This document shows positions 48,641-59,945 of a DNA stretch of 64,000 nucleotides, in pieces. The translations under genes were made by a program, and so were the position numbers. The DNA is from Spisula solida (lineage: Eukaryota; Mollusca; Bivalvia; Venerida; Mactridae): positions 48,092,722 through 48,156,721 of the forward strand of contig OX365952.1 in NCBI GenBank assembly GCA_947247005.1, read 5' to 3'. Position 1 is the first letter of the stretch, and the number at the start of each line of letters is the position of its first letter. The notes under the pieces were generated by a model. The model made no database searches and had not been told where the DNA came from. It saw nothing but the letters and a program-made list of their open reading frames with translations.

Positions 48641-49489
48641 GAGCAATTCACTGTAGAACCAAAAATTGTAGAAGGGGTGCGGCAGGAATGGTCTATGATT
48701 TTGCTTAAACTTTCAACATACATGTATTAAACATAACACCCACTAACAACAAATCAAGGGTGATATCAATAATATCACGTGCCGTTGCCATGGAAACCGT
48801 TGTTCGTATTTTTGGCATAATTGGCGACATTTGTTCATTTATTTATTGTAAAAATGCGTTATTTTAACATCTCTTGCAATCTTTGCTCTGGCACTAACAC
48901 TGTTTTAAGTTATGAACTAGAAAAGAATATTCAATTTGATAGATGGTTACATAAATGTCAAAAGCCATGTACATATCCAAATGCATAGTATCTGAATTGC
49001 ATTTTAGATAACCATGATGGTTTTCATATATTGACATTTTGTCAAAATTACTTTTTTTATGTATTTTTATTTTACATTTATATTTGCTAAAATATTTGCC
49101 ACAGAAGCAAAGAAGATAGACTGGAACATATGAATTAAGAAAAATCTCGATGGGCCATTGAAAAACCATTTTTGATTTTTTGTTTTATGATGTACATGTT
49201 TTGATGTACATCAACATCCTTTGGGAGATACATATATTGGTATTTATTTAGAGGTTTTTGCTGTACATAGGTTAAACTTATAGTTAATAGCAACTTAAGG
49301 AAATTGTGAAGGAGTTGTTATTCAGGGGTTCTTGCCCTTCAGAGTGATTATAGTCTCAAAAGAACTTGATGATTCAATATGCTGTGTTCCATAAAAATAA
49401 ATAAACAAATGTTGACCAGGCCAGTCATGAACATTATATGTTTACTTCATGAGTAGTTCAGAATAGCAAAGTATTGTCATATTATAATT

Positions 49490-49680
49490 TACTTTCGGGA
49501 ATACTATCTTTTTGGTGATCATCGGCATATTCACGACTTCAAACTTTCGCGTTTTTAAGTTTCCCACAATGTCCATATTAATATTTAGCACTTTCAAGGC
49601 GACTTAATTTAGCGAAATTCTAAAACTCGCGAACTCTGCGAAAGTAAATCGCACGAAATAATTTCTTGGTTTACTGTAGT
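49490..49680. repeat. Decayed dispersed repeat with TTTCGCG / CGCGAA phrases
   Basis: The phrases ACTTTCGCG, TTTAGCGAAATTC, AACTCGCGAACTCTGCGAAA and GGTTTACTGTA resemble repeats I recall from bivalve genomes. Boundaries and family are uncertain. Confidence 0.35.
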
Positions 49681-50130
49681 TGAATCTGCAATAAAGTATG
49701 CAATAAAATACCTTGTTCTCTTGAAGACTGAAGTAAACTGTATCAAATTGGCTTAACTGTGACATACTGTAGAACCATAGTTGAATCTGAAAAGATGAAT
49801 TATTTAAGTTTATTAAAAGTATTTATTTTAAAAATAACTTATTGTAATTAGACTATGGGATGTAGACTATGCAGTTGGTTGTGCTGAAGTTTAAGCAACA
49901 TAATTATTTCTTAATATTCGGGGTAAATCTAGTTCTCATAATTTATTTCAGTAATCCAACCATTTTTCAAATACTGTATCTTAACCCTTCCACAAGGGAA
50001 TCACAACTTCTCCACATGTGGAGGAAAATCAATATTGTTGTCAAATTTTCCACGAATGATATAACCACCTGCGACCAGGAATAGACTCCGGATCACCGAG
50101 TTACATAATTTTATACATGTCTGCAGATCT

Positions 50131-50466
50131 GGAGCCTGTTACCTAACCAAGGCACTTCCGAGTGCTTTTTGGTAGCGCTTTACTATGTCTACACAATATC
50201 ACGATACCAGTGAGCATATTTCGCCGAAAGCATCCTGTTTCTCAGCACTATGATAGGCGAGCACCACTGAGCACATTATTGTGCAACGGACCGTTTCGGT
50301 AGCGCTCTGCGGCGCAACAGTCTGCTATCCGCGAGCGCTCTCCTTTAGCATATAAAAGTTTCGCTTATTTCGCTATGTAGCACTTATTTGAAGCAAAGCT
50401 GTTCCCTAGTATAGGGCAGCGGGGCTATCGAGTGCTCGGTAGTGGTTTGGTAAGGCAACAGGCTCC
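50131..50466. mobile_element. MITE family G, copy 1 (nested)
   Basis: The left end GGAGCCTGTTACCTAACCAA and right end (reverse complement) GGAGCCTGTTGCCTTACCAA form a 20 bp inverted repeat with two differences, followed by CACT..CCGAG phrases on both sides. The interior has AGCGCT, GCTATCCGCGAGCGCTC and similar GC-richer inverted motifs, unlike the AT-rich surroundings. The target duplication is not clear. A relative lies at 56,536-56,771. Confidence 0.8.
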
Positions 50467-51465
50467 AAGTTAAACATTTAATCCTAATTGTTCTGAAATG
50501 TTCTCATAATTTTTACAATGGTAATTTATAAATGAAATTGTTGAGAATGTCATCAAGAAAGTGGTAACAGGTAAGTGTGAAATTATGCACAGCATCATTA
50601 ATATTGGGCAAACCTTCCATTTGTATCCATGCAGGGACTCGAGGTTGAATCAGACTGTCCAAATGTTATATCATAGACGAAAATTACTCAAGTTGCCGTA
50701 GCGTTTCTGTTTATGAACTCAAATAAAGAATCTTACTTGGCAATTATAAGTCATATTGATATATGATACACTGTATTGTTAGTCAGATTCTATTGATATT
50801 TCTCCATCATCCGGCCGTTTATTTATCAGTTTATATCAAGATATCTCACATTCAATTCACGGGTTTATTCCCCATATTTAAACACCCTTGAAGTCGACAT
50901 GTCCTATCCTAACATTGGAAATAGAGGCAAACACGTGAAGGTGTGACAATATTACGCCAATTTCGTCATTTTGTTGTCTGGGGAATCTCCTCAGTGAAGA
51001 GCTGTTGGTATGGTTTCCGAGATATAAAAACACGCAAATCCATACAAATTCCATGAAAATATGCGAAAATAGGCATTTCGGTAATAGTTTATAATTGATA
51101 ACTAGGCCATATCGAATTGGGCCTCTAATCTTTTTATTTATTTTAGATAGTTCACATATCGGTAACTACTACAGATAAGCATTTGTCGATTCAGATAGAA
51201 AATTATCTTTAATATGGTATATCGTTTGTGCACTGATAAATGTTTGGATAAGATAACCTTTGAAATTCAATAAAACTCACCCAAATTTGACCATAATCGT
51301 TTCCGAAATTAAAAGTCAGTTTTTATAGCAACCAAGCAACAAGTTGGAATTTAAAATGTTTATTTATTAATAGGATGGTGATATGTATGTATGGAATGAA
51401 AATCATTAAAATCTATGACTATGCCTGGCCAAGTTTTTTTGGTGGTTACAGAGAATCGCTCTTAA

Positions 51466-51660
51466 AATGGCCCACAGGGCACTGTACCTTACTGTTACAA
51501 AGCGTTCTTTTTGGCCAAGCAGGTGACATTTTACACAGTTGTCTGTAGAGCAGAGCTCATCTTACAAAACTGTTAAAGAACTTATTCTTAAGGGTTATGA
51601 GCTGGTTCCTGAGGCTTATGAAAAGAGGTTTCGCAATATTAAGAAAGGTATCGGCCAACT
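51466..51660 (+). pseudogene. gag-like polyprotein, SCAN-like capsid part (broken)
   Basis: It continues the frame interrupted at 48,640: KWPTGHCTLLLQSVLFG, then after a one-base shift SVEQSSSYKTVKELILKGYE and LVPEAYEKRFRNIKK. This order (WTLLLQSVL, then a TVK..IL..YELVPEAYR helix pair) is typical of the SCAN-like capsid domain in gag proteins of gypsy-type elements. An in-frame TAG after the first block confirms that it is dead. Similarity stops at about 51,655, where repeat F copy 2 begins. Protease, polymerase and the second LTR are absent. Confidence 0.75.
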
Positions 51661-52791
51661 ATATAAATATGTACTGCTATATGCAAAGCGCCTGCTCATG
51701 CACTGTAAAAAGCTTAACATAATAACAATACATTTTAATTAAAACGTGCTCTTGGTGTGATGACAATCATACTAGAGGTAACATTCTTAACAAGAGGCAT
51801 GCTACAATATTCTTAGCTGTTTTTATGCTATGGGTATACGATAATGCATTGTCGGCGCAAGGAGAAATCGAGTACAAATTGTTGTACATATGGACTGTGA
51901 TACGGTCCTGCCCGGAATGACAAATTCCAGCTGGACCTGTAGGAGAAAAGTGGCATTCTATTCATTTCCTATTTGGTTGTAATCCTACGGAATTCTGAGT
52001 GAACTCATTGACTTGAGCTGAACCATTAGCCAAGCACACCATGAAATGACCCTCTGGTGGTAATTATTCTCTCTAAAAACACAAGGGCATTGGCATAAGT
52101 CTTGATGTCTATTTCCGATTGATTTGAGAAAGGATTTGGAAAATTAATATACAAATATTGTGTCGGAAACCAAGGGAAACAGGTTGTGTCGACAAAGTAT
52201 TATTGTATAATCAATCTGCGATAGATAAATGTTACTTCAGCTTCCTTCCTAACAAGTAATCATCGAGTCGTATGGCAATATTGCGCTTTAAAATTCCGTA
52301 TATCCACAAAATTGAATATCAAAATCATCAACTTTATTCCTGTTTTGATTTAAAATTTGAAGGAACACTCACAACTAGACAAAATGTCTCCTGAAAATGC
52401 ATATACTATGACCGCATGATTTAAATGCGCAAATTACATTCGAAATGAATTGAAAATAGATAATCATTCACATCTGTACGTTTTTCAAGTATATGAACAC
52501 TGCACAGTCCAACATTCCACTCGAGGACTAAGTATCCTGCGGAATCCATTTTTGGTTAACAATATTTTGTCTTTTAGATTTTGTTTTCTCCATATATCGC
52601 CACGTTTATAAAGATGAAGTCCATATATTATTATCGGATCCTGTTTTTTTACTATTCCGTTAGATTAAAAGTTGTATTTTAATTCATCAGAAAATATGGA
52701 ATATAGTTACAAAGGGGAAACAAGCTTTGCAAAACTGAAATTTACGCTCATCCGATTACCCTTTAAAATGCAAAGTTCATGACGACAAACT
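51661..52791 (+). repeat. Repeat F, copy 2
   Basis: Partner of 38,574-40,566 without the two palindrome-bearing blocks: at 52,198 GTCGACAAAGTATTATTGTA and at 52,620-52,640 the flanks run straight through. It begins directly after the truncated gag, while F1 has no gag sequence before it, so the junction is a breakpoint of F or of the retrotransposon. Confidence 0.8.
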
Positions 52792-52959
52792 AAATTAGTT
52801 TAAACTGTAATTCATTAAGAATTCATTTAAACGTCATATATACAATAAGACATACAACGAATTAAACATTGAATAAGAAAACAAATGACAGCTAATACAT
52901 GTATAGGCCTTGTGCATGATACTACTTAATATTATCATTTTGGTTAATGTCTACATATT
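52792..52959. other. Unassigned AT-rich sequence
   Basis: A short spacer between F2 and the next R1 copy. Nothing is recognised. Confidence 0.3.
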
Positions 52960-53245
52960 AGGATCTCTGACAGCTAAAACTAGGCATTATAACCGTTTTA
53001 CTGTTGGAACTGGGTCATTCAGCTAGGGCATTCAGCTTTTTTATTGCTGAAACTAATTCATTCTACTTTTCGACAGCTTGGACTTAGGCGAATCTTTACT
53101 TGTTGCCTTAAATGTGTTTTATGTTTTCCGTGCTCGGTTGGTTCAGTTGGGCACTGATTGTGTCTAGTATGTTTTTAATCTGTTCTGTGTCCGGGGCAGT
53201 TTAAGTTGAGTGCTGCATTCTGTGTCTGACTTAATAGCATCTTTT
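52960..53245 (+). repeat. R1-family repeat with tandem 5' module
   Basis: It has the same order as 46,290-46,835: CTGACAGCTAAAACTAGGC, GTTGGAACTGGGTCATTCAG, ATTGCTGAAACTAATTCATT, CGACAGCTTGGACTTAGG. Then comes the doubled core (CGTGCTCGGTTGGTTCAGTT, later GTTTAAGTTGAGTGCTGC) and TGTCTGACTTAATAGC. Confidence 0.75.
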
Positions 53246-54800
53246 TGTAAGTACAGTATAAAACGAACTAAAATAACAAGGTGCACCCCTACAAAATGTA
53301 TCGACTGGTACTCCATTTAAATACATGCTTACAGTATATTAGAGATAAAATAAACGATTGATTATTATTGTAACATTAAATTGGTTTTGTCTAGCAGTCA
53401 GTACAATTCTAGACGGACAACACTAGTACAATATCTGCGATAAATAAGGACATGTAGTAATGTTTCTGACGGCCTATTCAATGCATTGAAAAAATAACAT
53501 TACTTCATAACTTGACTAAATTATATGAGTTAGCGGTGTTATTTTGTCAATATATCAAGTTTCCCTTTGAAAGTGAAGAAAATAAATTCACGTTGCTCAG
53601 ACCAATATTGGCAAATTTCCCTCTGTTATAATATCAGTATTTGTACGATTTGAGGCTAAATTAATACAGCTTAGTAGCTTCTATCTATTCAAGTTTTTGA
53701 CACATGTCATGATTTACACACTTTCTGCATTTGGAGTTTTTCTGAGAAGAAACGTTATTGTAAAAAGTCTCGGAACATATCTCATTTTCTGAATACGAAT
53801 GACTGTCTGATTTATTGGGGGAATTCCACTTGGAAGTGAATAGTTGTATTGGTTGAATGAACTAGAGACAAGGATTCACCTTTGAGGCTCTTGCTACAGT
53901 AGACGTAATTATAGAAATATTGCATGACACTTTAGTGTGCGTTGTTGATTGGCAATGTTACTTTATTATCTGAAAGGAAATACGTTATCATATTCTGAAA
54001 TATACTAGGAATACCAAGTGGATTTATCAAATACTAATGTTTGAACAAAAAGGTAATGTGCAAACGTATTGTATTTTGTATATACAGATTATTTTATTAG
54101 CACCGAATATCCATTACAATCTCTCTGTTATATGGTCTTATTAGAGGAACTGTACTTAAGTTAATTATCAATGAACTACCAACATAAATAAAAAGGATAT
54201 ATTGTACATTTGAATTTATACAAACATGAAAAATGTTAAAATAATAAGCATTTATTAATAAGTTTAATCGTGTATCATTTTCTTTTGATGCCCACTAAAT
54301 TTAACTTGAAGTGTCAAGTTTTAAATAGCAGATTTTATTTTAGTACAAAAAATATATTTTTGAAATCATTAAAAGTCAATTATACAAATGATCTGGTAAT
54401 ACTAAAAAATATATGAATTGTATACTTTATATCTTTTTCATTTGAACCGAAAAGTAAATTGCATATTTTTTATATATCTAGCTGAACTATTAATGATTAA
54501 TTGAAATAATTGTATTAAATATGCAGCATCAAGGAATAAACTACACATTGGTACCTTATATCTGTATAATTAATATGAACTAAGGCATTGCCTAAAAAGG
54601 TGATTCATTCATCCAAAGATAATCAATTAATAAAGTTATTAATGAGTAGGTATTGTAAAAAGAGAAAATTAGTTGCTTTTCATTTGCTACAACCAAAGCA
54701 AATTTTATGAATTAGTATCCCCTGTCTTATGGGTAATCAGTAAAACTAAGCAATAAAATACATTGACGAGCATCATCACAGTACGAGTGTACATATTTAT
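53246..54800. other. Unassigned AT-rich sequence
   Basis: About 1.55 kb of very AT-rich DNA without open frames of note. I recognise no repeat or gene. Confidence 0.35.
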
Positions 54801-55100
54801 TTTAAGTTTCATGAATTCTACCAGTTGACCATTGCCAGGGGACAAAAGAATCAGTAAGTCAAGGGCAATAACTCCAAGGAAAATGCCATTAAGGACGAAT
54901 GTGAATGTCTTTTCTAACAGGATTTTCTCAATGTTCTGTATTATTACTTTAAATTATAACAACCAAAAATTACAATTAAAACATAGGTCCCATGCTAAGT
55001 TTTGAGTTATTGGTAAGCAAGGGGGACAACTCTGTTCCAAAAATACTGAAATCAGACTCAAACTCATAAAAAATAACCAGAAAAAAAACAACAAAAGTTA
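54801..55100. repeat. Possible decayed dispersed repeat (GGGCAATAACTCC phrase)
   Basis: AAGTCAAGGGCAATAACTCC and AAGCAAGGGGGACAACTCTG occur about 160 bp apart and resemble one another and a phrase at 19,880. They are probably remnants of a mollusc repeat. Boundaries are not defined. Confidence 0.35.
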
Positions 55101-55194
55101 AAAATAGTTTTTGTTGATTCTGAATATTCGGGACGATAACTCGTTTAATCTGATACGATTTGATTGCAAGGTGAAAGGTTTATTTATTAAGTCA

Positions 55195-55500
55195 TTTTCA
55201 TAAAGTCAACTCTCGTTATCTCCAACTCGCTTATATCGAATTTTCCGTTAAGTCGAAGTTTCTTTAAAGTTCCCATTGTTTCCTTTCTTTGCCTATATAA
55301 CTATGACATCTGGCCACCTATCTAGAAGTTTGTATAGAAGTTTTTAGTTATGTCGTATTTTGTTTTTGGTCCCGATAATCTAACTGGCACTTAAAATCTA
55401 TTGTTTAATTCAAACTTTGGCGCCAAATGTGTCCACGCCTCACCTGTATGCAGTTGTTCGATTTACCTGTAATTTTTTAAAACTTCCATTGTTAATCAAT
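55195..55500 (+). mobile_element. pogo/Tigger-like terminal sequence (fragment)
   Basis: AGTCAACTCTCGTTATCTCC, AACTCGCTTATATCGAATTTTCC, GTTAAGTCGAAGTTTCTTT and TGGTCCCGATAATCTAAC follow the pattern of pogo/Tigger-type element ends known to me from invertebrate genomes. No transposase frame follows and no opposite end is identified, so this is a fragment or a coincidental likeness. Confidence 0.45.
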
Positions 55501-55559
55501 TAAGTGTGTGCATCAATTTTCGCAAACACATATCATGCAGCTTCGAGATGCGACCAAAC

Positions 55560-55870
55560 ATTAGAAATAAAAACAATTGAAAATACGGGGCAATCCTGGA
55601 CACGATAAACCCCTTTTACCCTTTACCCTGTGACTTCGACAGCAAAAGTGGTTCTCTAACTTATTTTGAATTTCAAATATTTTAATCTGCATGTTGCCTT
55701 AACCAAACATTAAAGCTAGTAACCGAAGTCACGTCAGAAAGCCAAACATGCAAACTTATGTTTGCGGAATTTGCTTAACAATACGAGGAAATCCCGAACG
55801 CGATAAAACCCATGTAATCCCGTACCGTGACTTGGAACGGAACAAAATGGCTTTCAAACTTATCGAACAT
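55560..55870. repeat. Diverged tandem duplication, about 190 bp
   Basis: The order GGGGCAATCCTGGACACGATAAA, CCCTGTGACTTCGACAGC, AAAGTGGTTCTC, AACTTATTTTGAATTT (55,586-55,675) recurs in variant form as GGAAATCCCGAACGCGATAAA, CCGTACCGTGACTTGGAACGG, AAATGGCTTTC, AACTTATCGAACATCTCGAATTT (55,788-55,880). Open frames of 63 and 97 codons over the second unit show no domain. Confidence 0.5.
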
Positions 55871-56029
55871 CTCGAATTTTCGTTATGTCAAAATGATGTT
55901 TCTGGTCCTGAAAATTTTGAGACAACGAGAGTTGACTGATGACAACAACAAACAGACTTTTAACAATGTTTTCAGAATATGCGCAGAAATATGCTCACAA
56001 ACAACTGTGGTATTCATCCTTAAAACATT

Positions 56030-56530
56030 ATTTCAGGGTTCGCACAAATATTTTGACACAAAATTTCCTGATATTTCCCTGACCAAACACCAGCCTTGCG
56101 TGGAAGGAAACATTATGTGACATACGTTTCACACCTGGTACGCGCTTGTTATTCGTTGAGCGGTTTGTTTAAAAAAACATGTTTGTCACGAACGCCAAAT
56201 TTTGTTAACCATAGCCAGAGGTGGTGTGCGTGTATTGGTGTAATTAAACAAAGTTCTATTATTATTTTATCAATGTTTTCTTGGTATTTGCCCATCTTGG
56301 AAGCCGAGACTCATATCTTAAACTGATGTGAAGTAAGTTTGTTTACGCGACTTCGCCACAAAGTCTCCAGCCATTATTTTGAAATACAAATGCATAAATT
56401 GATAGTCAGATGCTATAAATTATAATAGGCTTTATAACGTTTACACATATTTTCATTTTTAAAGTATAAAAAATGCAGAGTCCATAACTGACCTCAGGAG
56501 CGTTGGTGCCCTCGCTATTTTTGAGCGTCA
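56030..56530. other. Mostly unassigned; short dispersed-repeat phrase
   Basis: TTTCAGGGTTCGCAC and GATATTTCCCTGACCAA at 56,031-56,090 are phrases I recall from repeats in bivalve genomes. The rest has no recognisable feature. Confidence 0.3.
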
Positions 56531-56535
56531 ACACT

Positions 56536-56771
56536 CACACAACGATCATCATCACACCTGTGGTCACTTGGCTGCCAACACTGTCTAGTACTACCGAGCA
56601 CTTTCTTGCGAACAGACCGCTTTGGTAGCACTTTGCTGTTCAACCGTCTGCTATCCACGACCGCTCACTGATAGCATACAATGTTATCGCTTTGTTCCCG
56701 TGATAGCGCTTAATTCTTTTGAAGCAAGCGAGCGAGCGCTCGGTAGCCGTTTGGTTAGGAAACGGGGCTCC
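56536..56771. mobile_element. MITE family G, copy 2 (left end decayed)
   Basis: It shares with 50,131-50,466 the order CGAGCAC, AACAGACCGCTTTGGTAGC (ACGGACCGTTTCGGTAGC there), GTCTGCTATCCACGACCGCTC, TTTTGAAGCAAG and AGTGCTCGGTAG-like (GCGCTCGGTAGCCGTTTGG), ending ACGGGGCTCC. The right inverted end is recognisable. A matching left end is not. Confidence 0.65.
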
Positions 56772-58130
56772 TTTCTGCAGTCTGGTTCATATACCATGGG
56801 ACTGTGGCTTTGCAAATCAACATTGATTATCAAAATGTAACTTGAAAACATATAAAGTAATTAATGCTATGGCAGGTCCATATCAATATCCAAAGACAAA
56901 AGTGGTCTATGCTATATTTTGAGCGATTTCCTCCAAAAACAGTGCACATTTGAGTCAACTCTCATATCACCTGCGTAGCTACGGATATGTAATCTATTGA
57001 AAACTGACGGCCATACATCAGTAGAAAGACTAATTCTTATGAGTAGTTTCTTAAACAAGAGCGAAAGCTTGTAACCATAAACAAACGATCATACCTCAAT
57101 TTAAGCCAACCATCTCCCAACACCATTCCAATTTAGTTTGACGTAACTGTAAAAACTATTTTATAAGTCAAGTATTCGATCAAATATTGACCATTCAAAT
57201 CAGTATCATGTTTTAGATTTGTTTTTTCTAATTTGAATAAATTATATTCTATATATATATATATATCATAATTGTAAATTTGTGAGGTACTATGGTTTTT
57301 GGTCACTAACCCCTGTTTTTTCAATTAGAGTGCATCTCAGATTTAAGTTAGCATAGTCAACAAGTCAGTTATTGCAACATAATATACTAGTTTAAAAAAT
57401 TATGTATAGTAAAATTAAAATTAAACTTAAAATGGAATCACTATACATGTCAGATTGTCTATTGCAGAGCCTATAAAAATCTTTAATAACATTCGACATA
57501 TAGTAATTACACAATATACCACTATTCCTAGCTTTTCTGGAGAAACTATCATATGTTGAAGCAAATAAAACAGCAGTAAGAATTTAAATATAATATCTAC
57601 CATATTGTTCAAATGAGTCAAATACATGGACATTGTATATATTTGAACTGATAGTAAAATAAGTCTGGCGCTTTCGTCGTCGACGGGGTTATAGTTCAAA
57701 CCCTTCAGACAAGGATTCTAACTCTTAAAGAGATATTGTAAATTTACCCTTGAAAAATATTTTACAAACGCTTAACATATATTAATCAAGATTTCTGACT
57801 TAATACAGATTATTCCAACACGATATGCGAATTAATTAATATACGCAGAGAGCAAACCAGGGCAAGTATTATTACCGCAATAAAATATACCTATCAAATT
57901 GGCTGTTACTATTTACGCCCCGTATCACATGACGTATTTATGAATGAATGAACGTAAACTGTATAGTAAAAACGTCAACGAGTCGCTAACAAGGCAAGTT
58001 GCATGAGTATCCACTGTTACAGCTATGACGCATCTATTATTAGAAACTCCATTATACTCTCGAAACTAAGTTTCATAAAAACTTCTGATAATCAATTGAT
58101 TTATGTTTTTCATTTCATAAAATAGATACC
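56772..58130. other. Unassigned AT-rich sequence with a (TA)n tract
   Basis: A simple TA repeat lies near 57,252-57,268. No gene is supported. Open frames of 60-90 codons in this stretch lack any domain and are within chance expectation. Confidence 0.35.
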
Positions 58131-58337
58131 CTATAATCATGTTATTAAAATTGTTTCAATATCTAAAATGTGTTACTTCCTTCAGAAAATTACGAAGGTC
58201 GTTTTTATTAACGAAGGAGGTAATTGTACCAGCTAATAAGCCACTCAATTTCAGCGTGGAATTATGTTCAATGTCAAATGGCTGAAAATGGAATGCGCGC
58301 AGTTAAATAGTATGGGATATTATCGTATTTAGAATCG

Positions 58338-58442
58338 AAATAAAAACTCTGTTCTTCTACGCACGAGTGATTTAATTTTCCGCATCCGAACGAGTGTCCG
58401 TGTTTTATTCACCGACCGAATACAAAAACAGAGTTTTTATTT
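58338..58442. repeat. Palindrome with perfect 16 bp arms (hairpin class P)
   Basis: AAATAAAAACTCTGTT (58,338-58,353) is exactly reversed at 58,427-58,442. The centre has GCACGAGTGATTTAATTTTC and GAACGAGTGTCCG, again with CGAG motifs. Downstream, 58,450-58,560 has repeats of GGTCGTAA and TTACGACC on both strands, perhaps part of the same element. Confidence 0.85.
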
Positions 58443-58559
58443 CTTAAGTTTATTACGACCATTGAAACACATATTGAGAAAAAATGGTCATTACAAAAAG
58501 TGGTCGCATAAGCGGGACGGTCGTAATATCGTTAGGAGGTCGTAAGATGGAACATCATT

Positions 58560-59715
58560 GCCTATGATCAATATATAGTTGATAAACAAATCCCCGTATA
58601 GAATATTAGCATGAAATGTCCATACAATGTAAAAATAATATAAATAATAATTATAGAAAAGTGAAGACACTTGAAAGTCGTTATTCTATTCTATGTAGAA
58701 AACTACGTAGCTGCTGAACATGAGTAACTGGGTCAATAAATTATTTTTACTGAAAATATGAGCATAGAGCCCCGGATTGTATGATAAACGTGAATTAGAT
58801 TTTGTGAATTTGTAGAGATAGCAATCATTCAAACTATTTCAATTTCCCATGTACACAATAAATGAATGACATTTCAATGTTTTCTTCCATTTAGAGCGAG
58901 AGGATTCATCAGATCTGAGAAAAGATATGTAGTTTGTAATAGTTATCATGAAACAGCGTTCAGGTCAACATATTCATCTGTTAGAATTGTTTTTAAACAA
59001 CCTGTCTCGATCCATGTTAGGTTATTTGATAGCGCACAATTGGATGTTTATGGATCCGTATTTATTTCGTGCATTGCTAGATAGGAGAACTTGGTCGACC
59101 CGTATTCACAAAACTTTAACGATTATGCTATCTTAGAAAAAAACTACATGTATGTTGGTTGGACAAGTTTCTTAGATTGTGACAGAAAGAACCTAAATGT
59201 TTGTTTTAGATGCATTTTGTATATGTAACCCAATATGTACATAGTATAACAATTGTCTGTTAAGATAAATTTCATGTTTGGATTTATTTTCAAGTGAAAT
59301 AGAATTTGACAATACGATTGTCTAAGAAGCTTTATGAATACGGACCGTGTTGTTGTAGTACGTATGTGTGATAAGGCTTACTCATTCTATGAGAAAACAT
59401 ATAAAAGCGTGTTTCCAATTTCGTAAATGTTGTGTATCCAGTATGGAGACTACTGTGCATGGCACTATTTTATTCGTCTTCTGTTTGAATTGGTATGTCA
59501 AACGTTGCGTCATTAGGCCATCGAATCGACATTGCTTGTGCCTCAATGTTATTTCTACCAGGTGACATTCATTGCAATGAAAAATGTATAGCATGGAAAT
59601 AAGAATGATTAATGTAACATTTTCAAACCGTTTGCAGTCGTTTGAAAGAATTGTATATTTGTGTAAATTGCATATCAGATCAAAACGTTCAGTACTGCTT
59701 AACTACATGTAGCTA
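58560..59715. other. Unassigned sequence
   Basis: Several 60-72 codon open frames overlap at 58,866-59,594 on both strands, none with a recognisable domain. I see no repeat structure. Confidence 0.35.
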
Positions 59716-59719
59716 TATA

Positions 59720-59945
59720 TAAGGTATCGGACGTTCGCTTGAGTGCGGAAGGGCTCGGGTTCGATCGCTGGACACGTCGTACCAAATACGAAATAAAAAT
59801 GGTACCAGAATTCCCTTGCTATGCGCTCAGCACAAATGGGAAACTGGCTTCTCTTCTCTCATACCATTGTGGCGATGGATTACATCAGGAATAAGGTGTC
59901 GAGAGTGATTAATAAAAGTTGGAAAAACTTGTTTCAATCGACCTT
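59720..59945 (+). mobile_element. tRNA-derived SINE
   Basis: The head CGGACGTTCGCTTGAGTGCGG followed by CTCGGGTTCGATCGCTGG contains a B-box-like GGTTCGATCGC and a degenerate A-box region, as in RNA polymerase III transcribed SINEs. The body (ACTGGCTTCTCTTCTCTC, AAGGTGTCGAGAGTG, ATTAATAAAAGTTGG, TTTCAATCGACC) matches the fragment at 8,950-9,065. There are no clear target duplications. Confidence 0.75.

Larger units (their letters stand above)
48641..51461. mobile_element. 2.8 kb TTAA-flanked DNA element inserted in gag
   Basis: It starts GAGCAATTCACTGTAGAACC and ends (reverse complement) GAGCGATTCTCTGTAACCAC, an imperfect terminal inverted repeat of about 20 bp. TTAA stands on both sides (48,637-48,640 and 51,462-51,465). 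Leaving out the element and one TTAA, the gag frame runs on without a break (tyrosine-leucine before, lysine-tryptophan-proline after), which fixes the insertion point. No transposase is visible inside. It contains a 336 bp MITE (50,131-50,466) and a decayed CGCGAA-type repeat near 49,490-49,680. TTAA targeting suggests piggyBac-like mobilisation, but the ends are not canonical. Confidence 0.8.
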
